Of a stretch of DNA of 64,000 bases, positions 24,745 to 33,968 are shown in pieces. The notes under the pieces are model-generated. The model saw only the letters and a program-made list of their open reading frames with translations, was not told the DNA's origin and ran no database searches. The stretch comes from Chloroflexota bacterium. Its GTDB lineage: Bacteria; Chloroflexota; Limnocylindria; P2-11E. Both the position numbers and the translations under genes were made by a program. Location: the NCBI GenBank assembly GCA_005881885.1, contig VBDX01000128.1, positions 36,072-100,071 on the forward strand, written 5' to 3'. Each line of letters starts with the position of its first letter. Position 1 is the stretch's first letter.

Positions 24745-25098
24745 TTACCTATCCCAAGGCGACCAGGGAGCACCCAGTGGGCGGCCGGCCAGAACGTGGA
24801 AGTGCAGGTGCTCCACGGCCTGCCCGCCCTCCCGTCCGGTGTTCGAGACGACGCGGAAGCCGCGCGCGGCGTAGCCCGCATCCTTTGCGATCTTCGTTGC
24901 CACCTCTACCAGGTGCCCGATGAGCGCAGGGTCGTCGGCGTCGGCGAGCGAGGCGATGTGGCGCCGCGGAATCACCAGTACGTGGAGGGGCGCCTTTGGC
25001 TGGAGGTCCTTGAACGCCATGGTCTGCTCGTCCTCGGCGACCATCGTTGCCGGGGCCTCGCCCCGAGCGATCTTGCAGAAGACGCAGTTATCCGTCAC
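24745..25098 (-). CDS. HIT-family nucleotide hydrolase
   Basis: 117 aa. Histidine-triad motif HLHFHVLAG near the C-terminus, N-terminal [10 protein letters not shown] and the central [16 protein letters not shown] segment identify a HinT/PKCI-like protein that cleaves nucleoside phosphoramidates. Overlaps the thioesterase gene by 4 nt. Confidence 0.94.
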   Translation of the reverse strand: MTDNCVFCKIARGEAPATMVAEDEQTMAFKDLQPKAPLHVLVIPRRHIASLADADDPALIGHLVEVATKIAKDAGYAARGFRVVSNTGREGGQAVEHLHFHVLAGRPLGAPWSPWDR

Positions 25099-25523
25099 CG
25101 CCGCTCCTCCCTGATGTACGTGAGGCTGTGGTGCGCGACGAGCTCGCCGGACCCATCGAACGTGCGTGCCTCGCCGAAAGCGATGCGCCTACCCGCACGG
25201 AGGACCACCGCATCGCAGACGAGATCGCCGCGCGCGCCGCGGAGAAAGCTGGTGGACATGTGAATGGTGAGCGCGAGCGGCTCCTCGCCGACGACGGTCA
25301 TGAGCGCGATCCAAAAGGCGACATCCGCGGCGCCCATGGCACAGGCACCCTGAAGCGTGCCTCCGGGACGCACGAACTCTTCCTTAAAGGGAAGTCGGAC
25401 GCGCGCGCTCCCGGGCGCGAGCGAGTCGACGCGGTACCCCCACGCGCGGGCGAACGGGGTCTCGACCAGGAGCTGTTGCGCCCGCTCGGCGTTGATGCGT
25501 AGCTCGGCCGCGGCTACTCCCAT
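25095..25523 (-). CDS. Hotdog-fold thioesterase (PaaI-like)
   Basis: 142 aa. The hotdog pattern of PaaI/YbgC-type acyl-CoA thioesterases is visible: VRLPFKEEFVRPGGTLQGACAMGAADVAFWIAL (catalytic acidic residue on the long helix) and STSFLRGARGDLVCDAVV. Placed after a PaaK-like CoA ligase gene (10-nt overlap). A housekeeping role, freeing CoA from dead-end acyl-CoA esters made from imported acids, is likely (inference). Confidence 0.85.
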   Translation of the reverse strand: MGVAAAELRINAERAQQLLVETPFARAWGYRVDSLAPGSARVRLPFKEEFVRPGGTLQGACAMGAADVAFWIALMTVVGEEPLALTIHMSTSFLRGARGDLVCDAVVLRAGRRIAFGEARTFDGSGELVAHHSLTYIREERR

Positions 25524-26606
25524 GTGCGCAGGTCCCGCATCTTGGGCGCACCGTCGGCGAGCGCATCGGCTCGCTCGACATCCGGCCGAACCTTGATCAC
25601 GTCCTGGACGTTCTGGGCGAGCCGCGTCGCATCAAGCTCGCCGGCCGCGACGACGCGGAGCGTGAGCAGGTCGCGCGCGCCATCACGCGTGACGACCATC
25701 TGCCAGCGGCTCACCTCAGGGAACCGTGCGATGACTTCGTCGACCTGGCGCGGATGGACGAACATGCCACGTACCTTCACCGCGTCGCCGACGCGGCCGA
25801 CGATGCGCACGATCCGCTCCCCGGTGCGCCCGCAGGGGCAGGGCTCCTCGGTGAGCAGCGCGAGGTCCCCGGTGCCGAAGCGAATGATCGGGTAGGTCCG
25901 CTCGTTCACGGTGGCGACGACCTCGCCGACGGCGCCGCTCGGGAGCGCCTCGCCAGTCCGCGGGTCGACGATCTCCACGACCGCGTCAGTGGGGACATGC
26001 ATCCCCTCGCGTTCGAGGCATTCGTAGCCGAGGGCGCCGAGATCGGCTGTGCCGTAGCCCTGGCATACCGTCGGACCGAGGTCCTGGAGCTCACGTCGCA
26101 GCGAGGGCGGAAGCATCTCGCCCGCGACGAACGCCCGGCGGAGCGTCAAGTCCCGCGCGCCGAGCTCGGCCGCCTTCTCGTAGAGGATGCGCAGCGCGCT
26201 CGGCGTGCCCACGTAGCCGGTGGCCGCGAGCCCCCGCAGCATCTGGACCTGCAGCTCCGTATTGCCTGTACCTGCGGGGATCACTGTGCAGCCAAGTTCG
26301 CGGAGGGCGCCGTCGAACATCCAGCCCAGCGGCGTGCCGTGGTAGCTCACCGCGCAGTGGACGACCATGCCCGCTTCGAAACCGGCCGCGCGCAGCGGCC
26401 CCGCCCACCGCCAGTAGTCGGGCGCGAGCCCCTGCGGATCAAACAGCGGCCCAGGCGAGAGGAACGCGCGAGCGACGTCGGCCGGGGGCACGCCGAATGG
26501 CCGGCGCGTGGTCGTACGCATGTGCGACGAGCGCGCGTAGCCACCGCTCGCGGTATTCGCCGCGCTCTGTGGCGGTGAGGCGCTCCGGCTCGGTCAGGAG
26601 AGCCAT
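25514..26606 (-). pseudogene. PaaK-like CoA ligase gene with apparent N-terminal deletion/frameshift
   Basis: The main frame (25514-26521, 335 aa) matches the phenylacetate-CoA-ligase subfamily found beside branched-chain-type ABC transporters: RRPFGVPPADVARAFLSPGP, YHGTPLGWMFDGALRELG, PAGTGNTE, GYGTADLG and YPIIRFGTGDLALL. Its true N-terminus lies in another frame: ATG 26606 overlaps the end of livF and encodes LLTEPERLTATERGEY and LVAHAYDHAPAIRR, after which about 40 family residues are missing. Either the gene is damaged, the assembly has an indel, or translation restarts at 26521. Confidence 0.7.
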
Positions 26607-27385
26607 CGCTTCCTGCGTTTGTAGTGCTTCACCTCACGGTACGAGCGCTTCTCGCCGACGGCGGTGAGCCCGAGGTAGAACTCCTTCACGTCCTCATTCG
26701 CGCGCAGGGTCTCCGCGGGACCTTCCAGGACCACGCGACCTCCCTCCATCAGAAAGCCGTGGTGCGCGATGCCCAGCGCGGCGCGCGCGTTCTGCTCGAC
26801 CAGCAGGATGGTGGTGCCGCGCTCCTGGTTGATCCGCCGGATGATGCGGAAGATCTCCTCAACGAGCATCGGCGAGAGCCCGAGCGAGGGCTCGTCGAGG
26901 AGCATGAGCCGCGGGCGGGCCATGAGCGCGCGGCCGATAGCGAGCATCTGCTGCTCGCCACCGGAGAGGTAGCCGGCGGTCCCGCTTCGCCGCTCTCCGA
27001 GCGGCGGGAAGTAGCCGTAGACGGCGGCGAGATCGCCATTGATGCCGCCGTCGCGCCGCGTGTGCGCGCCGGCGAGGAGGTTCTCCTCCACGGTGAGGTG
27101 CTCGAAGACGCGTCGGCCCTCGAGCACGTGGAAGACCCCGCGTCGGACAATCTCCGAAGGGTCGAGCCGGTCGAGCCGCACGCCGTCCAGCTCGACCGAC
27201 CCTTCGGTGACCTCGCCTTCCTCGGTCCGCAGTAGTCCAGATATCGCCTTGAGCGTCGTGCTTTTGCCAGCCCCATTCGCGCCGAGCAGCGCGACGATCC
27301 GCCCATCCGGGACCTCGAGCGAGAGTCCCTTCAGGACGAGGATCACCTTGTCGTACATGACCTCGACGTTGTTGAGGGCCAGCAT
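26594..27385 (-). CDS. livF: Branched-chain-type ABC importer ATPase LivF
   Basis: 263 aa. Walker A GANGAGKST, signature YLSGGEQQM, Walker B LMLLDEPSLGLSP and the H-loop LLVEQNARAALGI are present; the sequence has the LivF-type N-terminus LALNNVEVMYDKVILVLKGLSLEVPDG. It energises uptake with LivG. The C-terminal extension RSYREVKHYKRRKRWLS is typical for the copies encoded beside acyl-CoA ligases. It lies 3 nt after livK. Confidence 0.94.
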   Translation of the reverse strand: MLALNNVEVMYDKVILVLKGLSLEVPDGRIVALLGANGAGKSTTLKAISGLLRTEEGEVTEGSVELDGVRLDRLDPSEIVRRGVFHVLEGRRVFEHLTVEENLLAGAHTRRDGGINGDLAAVYGYFPPLGERRSGTAGYLSGGEQQMLAIGRALMARPRLMLLDEPSLGLSPMLVEEIFRIIRRINQERGTTILLVEQNARAALGIAHHGFLMEGGRVVLEGPAETLRANEDVKEFYLGLTAVGEKRSYREVKHYKRRKRWLS

Positions 27386-27388
27386 TGG

Positions 27389-28579
27389 CTATCGCGCGGT
27401 GGCAGCGGTGAGGTCCACCAGGCGGACCCACTTGCCGCCCTGCGCCTTGTAGATACGGGACGCGAGCGCGCCGCGGTGGCTCTTGTCGCTGAACGTGATC
27501 TTGTCGGTGATGCCTCCGGTGTCGTAGTCCTTGATCGACTCGAGCGCGGCCTTGAGCTTCTCACCGCTGATGTCGCCCTGGACGCGCCGGAGACCTTCGG
27601 ACATGACCTTCATCGTGAGCCAGCCCTGCACATAGTTCACCGGCTGTTTGCGCCAGTCCTTCTTCTGCTTGTCGTTCCAGTCCTTGATCTCCTTGAGTCC
27701 CGAGGCTTCCTCGGAGAGCCCGACGAATGGGACCACCGCGAGCATCCCTTCCGCCGCAGTTCCGGCGAGCTCGAGGGTCTTCTCGCCGAAGCCCCAGTTC
27801 AGCGTCGCGAGCGCGGTCTTGTCGAGGCCGGCCGTCTTCGCGCTCTTGGCCTCCACCGCGACGGGCGCGGAGGTGTTCTGCATGAGGATGAAGTCGGGGG
27901 CGGCCGACTTCACCGCGAGCAGTTGCGGCGACATGTCGAGCGCGTTAGAGGCGACGACGATGTCGGGCGTGTTGACGATTCCGTTTTCCTGCATGAACTT
28001 CTTGGCGTCCTCGACGGGCGACTTCCCGAACGCGTTGTCGCCGTAGCTGAGCGACACCTTCGCGGGGCTCGAGCCCTTCCAGTTGTCCTTGATGTACTTG
28101 AGCATCACCCTGGCCTGGTCCGAATAGGTCTGGCCGATCATGAAGTTGTACGGCGTCTTGGTGACGTCGGCGACAAGATCGGCGGAATAGGACGCCGACA
28201 TGAAGGGCAGCTTGTCCTTTGTGATCTTCGGCGTCATCGCGATGGTGTCGCCGGTTCCCCAGCCCATGATCGAGACGACCTGTTCCTGCGTCACGAGGCG
28301 GTTGTAGAGCTCCTCGGCCCGCGGGATCTGATACGCGTAGTCGTCGCTCACCAGCTGGATCTGCCGACCGTTCACGCCGCCCTTGTCGTTGATGAATGCG
28401 ACGAAGTCCTTCACCCCCTCGGAATACGGCACGCCGACGTCCGACGTGGCGCCGGTGAGGTCGAAGATCCCGCCGATCTTGATCGGCTCTTTCGACGTCG
28501 CCGGTCCGCCGCCCGTGGTGCCACCGCACGCTGCGATGGTGAGCGCAAGGACCGCGAGGATGGGAATGGCGCGTCTCAT
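27389..28579 (-). CDS. livK: ABC importer substrate-binding lipoprotein (LivK type)
   Basis: 396 aa with a lipoprotein signal (lipobox IAAC at about residue 18). The type 1 periplasmic-binding fold is visible: KIGGIFDLTGATSDVGVPYSEGVKDFV, NDKGGVNGRQIQLVSDDYAYQ and a C-terminal dehydratase-like end. The ligand is not evident; neighbouring CoA ligases suggest an organic or aromatic acid rather than an amino acid (inference). Confidence 0.92.
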   Translation of the reverse strand: MRRAIPILAVLALTIAACGGTTGGGPATSKEPIKIGGIFDLTGATSDVGVPYSEGVKDFVAFINDKGGVNGRQIQLVSDDYAYQIPRAEELYNRLVTQEQVVSIMGWGTGDTIAMTPKITKDKLPFMSASYSADLVADVTKTPYNFMIGQTYSDQARVMLKYIKDNWKGSSPAKVSLSYGDNAFGKSPVEDAKKFMQENGIVNTPDIVVASNALDMSPQLLAVKSAAPDFILMQNTSAPVAVEAKSAKTAGLDKTALATLNWGFGEKTLELAGTAAEGMLAVVPFVGLSEEASGLKEIKDWNDKQKKDWRKQPVNYVQGWLTMKVMSEGLRRVQGDISGEKLKAALESIKDYDTGGITDKITFSDKSHRGALASRIYKAQGGKWVRLVDLTAATAR

Positions 28580-28594
28580 GTCGCGAACCCCCTT

Positions 28595-29653
28595 TCAGTA
28601 TTTGAACGGCCAGAGCCGGAAGTAGTCCTTGATGTCCCGCCAGACCTTTGCGATCCCTCGGGGCTCGAGGATGAGGAAACCGATGATCGCGACGCCGAAT
28701 GCCGCCTCCTTAAGCACGTTGACGTTGAGCGCGATACCGGGAACGCTTCGAGCGACCGTGGCGAGGGCGATGGGCAGGAGCCGGATGAACGCGGCCCCGT
28801 ACAACGAGCCGCTCACGGTGCCCAGACCGCCGATGATGACCATGCCGAGGTACTCGATCGAGACTGCCAGGTTGAAGTTCTCGGGACTCACGATGAGGTC
28901 ATGGTGCGCCTGGAGCGCGCCGGCCGCACCGACGATGAACGAGCTCACCATGAAGGCGGTGATCTTGTAACGAAACACGTCGACGCCCACGACGGACGCC
29001 GCGACGTCCTGGTCGCGGATGGCAATGAAGGCTCTGCCGGCGCGGCTGCGGAAGAGATTCGCGCAGCCGAGCACGGCGAGCGCCACCGCGGCGAGCGTGA
29101 GGAAGTAGTAGGCCCGCTCGGTATCGAACACGAGCGGCCCGAGGGCCGGCGCGGGGATCCCGAAGATCCCCTGGCTGCCGCCGGTCACGGGAACGAGATG
29201 GATCATGAACCACTCGATCACCACCTGGGCGGCGAGCGTCGCGATGACTAGGTAGAGGCCCTTGAGGCGCAGCGACGGAATGCCGAAGATGCCGCCGACC
29301 GCCGCGGTCACGAGCCCGGCGGCCGGGAGCGCTACCCAGAACGGGACGCCGATCCTCGTCGTCAGGTACGCGCTCGTGTAGGCGCCGACGCCGAGGAACG
29401 CGCCCTGCGCCACCGAGATCTGGCCGGTGAAGCCGACGAGGACGTTCAGTCCGAGCGCGCCGACAGCGGCGATCCCGACCTGGTTCGCGATCGACAGCTC
29501 GTACCTTCCGGCGAGAGCGCCGAAGGCGAGCGCCGCGAATATGACGATCGCGATGCGGGCGCGTGCGAGCGGCGTCGGCCGCAGCGCCATGTCAGCGGCA
29601 TATGTCGTGTGGAAGGTGCCGCACTCGCGCCGCCAGGCGATGGCGCTAGACAC
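28595..29653 (-). CDS. livM: ABC importer permease LivM
   Basis: 352 aa with a GTG start overlapping the livH stop by 8 nt; ATG 29590 is an alternative. Nine or ten membrane helices; the LivM signature region NVLVGFTGQISVAQGAFLGVGAY and the coupling segment RSRAGRAFIAIRDQDVAASVVGV are clear. The C-terminus LEPRGIAKVWRDIKDYFRLWPF is typical of LivM proteins in transporter-ligase clusters. Confidence 0.94.
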   Translation of the reverse strand: MSSAIAWRRECGTFHTTYAADMALRPTPLARARIAIVIFAALAFGALAGRYELSIANQVGIAAVGALGLNVLVGFTGQISVAQGAFLGVGAYTSAYLTTRIGVPFWVALPAAGLVTAAVGGIFGIPSLRLKGLYLVIATLAAQVVIEWFMIHLVPVTGGSQGIFGIPAPALGPLVFDTERAYYFLTLAAVALAVLGCANLFRSRAGRAFIAIRDQDVAASVVGVDVFRYKITAFMVSSFIVGAAGALQAHHDLIVSPENFNLAVSIEYLGMVIIGGLGTVSGSLYGAAFIRLLPIALATVARSVPGIALNVNVLKEAAFGVAIIGFLILEPRGIAKVWRDIKDYFRLWPFKY

Positions 29654-30542
29654 GTTCGATCCGTTCCTTGCCGAAGAGGCCGTACGGCTTCACGAGCAGG
29701 ATCAGGACGAGGAATACGAACGGCGCGACGTCGCGCACCCCGCCCCCTAGCGGAACGTCGAGGTAGCCGGCGGAGAGCGTTTCGAGCACGCCGACGATGA
29801 CCCCGCCGACCGCCGCGCCGATGATCGAATCGAGGCCGCCGACGATGGCCACGGGCAGCGCCTTGAGGCCTAACGTCGCGAGCAGGATGCCGGTCCCCTG
29901 GATCGACGCGAGAAGGATCCCGCCGATCGAGGAGACGATCGCCGCGATGACCCAGGAGGTCGCGAACACGAACCGCACGTTGATGCCCATCGACAGAGCC
30001 GCCTGCTGGTCGTCGGCGACGGCGCGCATGGCGATGCCGACTCGCGTGTAGCGGAAGGCCAGCGCGAAGAGGGCGACGAGCGCCATCGCGATCCCGAAGG
30101 ACCAGAGGAACTCCAGCGAGACGGAGAGCGGTCCGATCTGGGCCGACTCCTTCGGAAGCACGTCCGGATACACGCGGTACTCGGTGCCCCAGATTCCGAT
30201 CACGATCGAGCGAAGCAGGATCGCGAGCCCGATGGTCACCATGATCACCGAGATGGCCGGCTCTCCGATGAGCGGACGCAGCGCCACGCGCTCGATCGTG
30301 ATACCCAGCACGATGGAAAAGGCGAGGGTGATCAGAAACGCGACCGGCACGGGCAGGCCGATCTGGGCGATGAGCCCGTACGAGACGTACGCGCCGAGGA
30401 GAAGCATCTCCCCCTGTGCCAGGTTGAGCACATCGGTCGCCTTGTATATGAGGACGAAGCCGAGTGCGATGAGCGCGTAGACGCCGCCGATGGCGACGCC
30501 GCCGATGAGGAGCTGCAGAACGAGGGTGAGGTCAGGCGACAC
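29646..30542 (-). CDS. livH: ABC importer permease LivH
   Basis: 298 aa from GTG 30542, which overlaps the upstream ligase gene by 11 nt. LivH-type sequence: LLIGGVAIGGVYALIALGFVLIYKATDVLNLAQGEMLLLGAY and the coupling region FRYTRVGIAMRAVADDQQAALSMGI. Forms the transmembrane channel together with LivM. Confidence 0.94.
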   Translation of the reverse strand: MSPDLTLVLQLLIGGVAIGGVYALIALGFVLIYKATDVLNLAQGEMLLLGAYVSYGLIAQIGLPVPVAFLITLAFSIVLGITIERVALRPLIGEPAISVIMVTIGLAILLRSIVIGIWGTEYRVYPDVLPKESAQIGPLSVSLEFLWSFGIAMALVALFALAFRYTRVGIAMRAVADDQQAALSMGINVRFVFATSWVIAAIVSSIGGILLASIQGTGILLATLGLKALPVAIVGGLDSIIGAAVGGVIVGVLETLSAGYLDVPLGGGVRDVAPFVFLVLILLVKPYGLFGKERIERV

Positions 30543-32430
30543 GCTCGCCTCCCATGGTGTGGACGCGGAGGGGCACACGCATGACCGTCGCCTTCCCTGT
30601 CTGGTACCGCACCTCGGTCTCGACGAGGATCTCCGCGCGCTCGCCGTAGAGGCCCGCGATGAGATCCGCGTAACGCTCCTCGACGAATCGGCGCCTCACC
30701 TTGCGCGTGCGGGTGAGCTCCTCGTCGTCCGGATCGAGCTCCTTGTGCAGGAGGACGAACCGGACGATCTTGGCCGCGCGCGGGAGCTCGCGGTTGACAC
30801 GGTCGACGTGGTGGGAGACGAGCTCGTACACCTGGGCCTTCTGGGCGAGATCGGTGTACGTCGTGTAGGTGATCTGCCGTGTCTCCGCCCACTTGCCGAC
30901 GTTCGCCATGTCGATGTTCACGAGCGCGCCGACGAAGGGGCGGTTCTGCCCCACCACCACAGCTTCCTTCACGTACGGTGAGAACTTCAGCTTGTTCTCG
31001 ATGTACTGCGGCGAGAACTTCGATCCGTCCGCGAGCGTCATGACGTCGGCCATGCGGTCGATGACAACGAGGTGGCCGTCCTCATCGATGAGCCCCGAGT
31101 CGCCCGAGTGCAGCCAGCCGTCGCGCAGCGACTTGGCCGTCGCCTGGGGGTTCTTGTAGTAGCCCTGGAACACGCTCGGGCTGCGCGAGACGATCTCCCC
31201 AGAGTCGGAGATGCGGACATCGGTCTCGGGTATGGGTTTCCCGACGGTCTCGAACTTCACGTCACCGTCGCGGTGGAGCACGGAGATCCCGGCGATCTCG
31301 GTCTGACCGTAGATCTGTTTCAGGTTCACGCCGAGCGCGTGAAAGAAGCGGAAGGCATCCGGCCCGAGCGCCGCACCGCCGGTGTACGCGCGACGCAGGC
31401 GTGAGAGGCCGAGCGAGTCCTTGAGTGGCGCGAGGACGAGCACGTCGGCGGCGGCCTCGCGAACTCGTCCGAGCGCTCCGGGACGCGCCCGGGCGAATGC
31501 GCGCGCGGCCCGCTCGTAACCGATCTTGAGGGCGAGATCGTAGAAGCGTCGCTTGATCCAAGGGCTGTCCTCGATCTTGACCTGCACCGTCGAGAGGAGG
31601 TTTTCCCAGATGCGCGGCGGAGCGAACATGACGTGCGGCCCGATCTCACGGATGTTCTGCTGCACGGTGTCCGGCTCCTCCGGAAAGTTCACCGTGAATC
31701 CGACCGTGAGCGCCGCGGCGACGGACATCATCTGCTCGCCGATCCACGCGAGCGGTAGGAACGACACGAATTCGTCCCGCTCTCCCACCGGGTCGACGGA
31801 CATCAGATTCCCGGCCATGCGGGTCATGTTCTCGTGCGTGAGCATCGCGCCCTTCGGCTCTCCGGTCGTCCCCGACGTGTAGCAGATGAGCGCGAGTTCG
31901 CCGGCCTGCCCGCGCGCGAGCTCTTCGGCGAAGCGCTCGGTCGGGACACCATCGCCGAGTCGCTGCACCTCGGTGAAGGGCAGCAGCGTGTATCGCGCGT
32001 ACGAGCGCAGGCCGCGCGGGTCGTAGAACACGATCTTCTTGACGCGGGGGATGCGCGCCCCCGCCTCGAGGAGCTTGTCGACCTGCTCTTGGTCTTCCAC
32101 GACGACGATCCGCGCGTCGGAGTGGTCGATGACGAAGGCGAGCTCTGAAGCGACAGCGTCCTGGTAAAGCCCGACGGAGGCGCCGCCGAGCGCCTGTGCC
32201 GCGAGCTCGGCGACCACCCATTCGGGCCGGTTATCACCGACGATGGCGAGTTTGTCGCCGCGCTCGAAGCCGAGCTGGATCAAGCCGAGCGCGAACCGCC
32301 GGACGTTCTCGAGGTAGGCCGCCCAGGTGGTCTCGCGCCATATGCCGAGCTCCTTCTCGCGCAGCGCGACGCGCCCATCGCCCCAGCGCTCGGCGTTGCG
32401 CAGGAGGAGCTGGGGCAGCGTGTCGGTCAC
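30532..32430 (-). CDS. Long-chain acyl-CoA synthetase (AMP-forming)
   Basis: 632 aa. AMP-binding motifs: LICYTSGTTGEPKGAMLTHENM (P-loop), YGQTEIAGISV and the hinge segment GWLHSGDSGLIDEDGHLVVIDRMADVM. Converts a carboxylic acid plus CoA and ATP to acyl-CoA. Sandwiched between livG and livH with 4-nt and 11-nt overlaps, so it is part of the transporter operon and most likely activates the imported acid. Chain length or aromatic preference cannot be read from sequence. Confidence 0.93.
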   Translation of the reverse strand: MTDTLPQLLLRNAERWGDGRVALREKELGIWRETTWAAYLENVRRFALGLIQLGFERGDKLAIVGDNRPEWVVAELAAQALGGASVGLYQDAVASELAFVIDHSDARIVVVEDQEQVDKLLEAGARIPRVKKIVFYDPRGLRSYARYTLLPFTEVQRLGDGVPTERFAEELARGQAGELALICYTSGTTGEPKGAMLTHENMTRMAGNLMSVDPVGERDEFVSFLPLAWIGEQMMSVAAALTVGFTVNFPEEPDTVQQNIREIGPHVMFAPPRIWENLLSTVQVKIEDSPWIKRRFYDLALKIGYERAARAFARARPGALGRVREAAADVLVLAPLKDSLGLSRLRRAYTGGAALGPDAFRFFHALGVNLKQIYGQTEIAGISVLHRDGDVKFETVGKPIPETDVRISDSGEIVSRSPSVFQGYYKNPQATAKSLRDGWLHSGDSGLIDEDGHLVVIDRMADVMTLADGSKFSPQYIENKLKFSPYVKEAVVVGQNRPFVGALVNIDMANVGKWAETRQITYTTYTDLAQKAQVYELVSHHVDRVNRELPRAAKIVRFVLLHKELDPDDEELTRTRKVRRRFVEERYADLIAGLYGERAEILVETEVRYQTGKATVMRVPLRVHTMGGERVA

Positions 32431-33242
32431 GCCACCGGCTCCGCGGCGATAGCCCGCTCGGCCGCGCGGATGGCCTCCGACTCCTCCCCGAGGTAGGCCT
32501 TGATGACGTTCGGGTCCGCGCGCACTTCATCCGGCGTGCCCTGGGCGATCTTCTTCCCGAAGTCCAGGACGGCCACGTGACTCGAGATGTCCATCACGAC
32601 GCCCATGTCGTGCTCGATAAGGACCACGGTGACCCCACGCTCCTCATTGATGTCCAGAACGAACCGCGCCATGTCCTCCTTCTCCTCTAGATTCATGCCG
32701 GCCATCGGCTCGTCGAGGAGCAGCAAGCGTGGCTCGACCGCGAGCGCGCGGCCAAGCTCTACGCGTTTCTGGAGTCCGTACGGGAGTGTCCCGACGACGT
32801 GTTTCCGGATGTGCTCGATCTCGAGGAAGTCGATGATGTCCTCCACGACCTCGCGGTTGCGGACCTCCTCGGCGCGCGCGCGGCCCCAATAGACGGCGCC
32901 ATCCAAGACGCCACCTCGCATGTGCACATGGCGTCCGAGCATGAGGTTGTCGAGAACGCTCATGCCCGCGAAGAGCTCGATGTTCTGGAACGACCGCGCG
33001 ACCCCGAGCTTCGCGACTCGGTACGGTGCGAGTCCGGTGATGTCGCGTCCTTCGAGGGTGATCCGCCCTCGCTGCGGCCGGTACAGTCCGGAGACGGCAT
33101 TCAGGAGCGAGGTCTTCCCAGCGCCATTCGGGCCGATGATGGCGAAGATCTCGCCGCGCTCGACGTCGATGGAGACGCCCGCGAGCGCCACGACACCGCC
33201 GAATCGCAAGTGCAGATCTGCGGCGCTGAACTGGGCGCTCAT
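32427..33242 (-). CDS. livG: Branched-chain-type ABC importer ATPase LivG
   Basis: 271 aa from ATG 33242. Walker A GPNGAGKTS, LPYGLQKRVELGRALAVEPRLLLLDEPMAGMNLEEKEDM (signature plus Walker B) and H-loop LIEHDMGVVMDI identify LivG. The open frame extends upstream, but the family N-terminus SAADLHLRFGGVVALAGVSIDV begins just after the chosen start. First gene of the transporter operon; overlaps the ligase gene by 4 nt. Confidence 0.93.
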   Translation of the reverse strand: MSAQFSAADLHLRFGGVVALAGVSIDVERGEIFAIIGPNGAGKTSLLNAVSGLYRPQRGRITLEGRDITGLAPYRVAKLGVARSFQNIELFAGMSVLDNLMLGRHVHMRGGVLDGAVYWGRARAEEVRNREVVEDIIDFLEIEHIRKHVVGTLPYGLQKRVELGRALAVEPRLLLLDEPMAGMNLEEKEDMARFVLDINEERGVTVVLIEHDMGVVMDISSHVAVLDFGKKIAQGTPDEVRADPNVIKAYLGEESEAIRAAERAIAAEPVA

Positions 33243-33283
33243 CCCCCGGGCGAGCATAGACGCAGGCGTGCGAGAGTACGCAC

Positions 33284-33952
33284 ATACCGTTCGTCGCCGT
33301 CGCGATCGCGTACCTCGCCGCCTCGATCTCGTTCCCGTATTGGATCGCGCGCGCGAAAGGCGTCGATCTGCGAGCGACCGGATCGCGCAAGCTCGGTGGA
33401 TCCAATCTCGCGCACGCCGTAACGCCACTGCACGGTATAGCCGGGGGGCTGCTCGACGGCGCGAAGGGCTTCGCCGCCGTCGTCATCGCGCGGATGCTCG
33501 GGCTACCGCTCGAGACACAGCTCCTCTGCGGCCTCGCCGCGATCGCGGGACAGATGTGGCCGGTCTTCCATCAGTTCGACGGTGGCCGCGCGAACGCCAC
33601 CGCCTGGGGCTTTCAGCTCGCGGCGGACTGGATCGGCTTTCTGATCGCATGGATCCCGGTCGTCGCCGCGGCCGCGCTTCGCATCACGGTGCGGCCGCGA
33701 CCGAAACGGCTCCTGCCCCTCGCGAACCTTCTCTCGTACGCCGTCTTCCCCGCGGTCATCTGGGAACAGGAGGGCGTGACGCCGACGGTACTGGCCGGAC
33801 TCGCGGCGCTCGGGCTTGTCATTGCGCGCCGTCTCACCGCAGGCTTGCGCGAGGACCTCGCGACCGGCGCCCCAGCGGCGCGGGTCATCGCGAATCGCGC
33901 GCTCTTCGATCGCAGCGAATTGCAGGAGCGCGGGCTCGTGGCGATCACGTGA
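33284..33952 (+). CDS. plsY: Divergent PlsY-type glycerol-3-phosphate acyltransferase, apparent ATA start
   Basis: 222 aa if read from ATA 33284. PlsY adds an acyl group from acyl-phosphate to glycerol-3-phosphate in the membrane. Motif 1 appears as GVDLRATGSRKLGGSN, motif 2 as LLDGAKGF and motif 3 as GQMWPVFHQFDGGRANAT; the usual GHNWP histidine is glutamine. The first ATG (33494) would delete motifs 1 and 2. No ATG, GTG or TTG occurs between the upstream stop (33257) and the family N-terminus; GAGAG (33272-33276) lies 7 nt before ATA. Confidence 0.72.
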   Translation: MPFVAVAIAYLAASISFPYWIARAKGVDLRATGSRKLGGSNLAHAVTPLHGIAGGLLDGAKGFAAVVIARMLGLPLETQLLCGLAAIAGQMWPVFHQFDGGRANATAWGFQLAADWIGFLIAWIPVVAAAALRITVRPRPKRLLPLANLLSYAVFPAVIWEQEGVTPTVLAGLAALGLVIARRLTAGLREDLATGAPAARVIANRALFDRSELQERGLVAIT

Positions 33953-33968
33953 CCTCGGCCGTATCTCG

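Noticed and set aside
25514-26521. PaaK-like gene as simply a short but normal ligase
   Set aside because: The expected N-terminus exists just upstream in another frame and overlaps livF in the usual way, so an indel/deletion explains it better.
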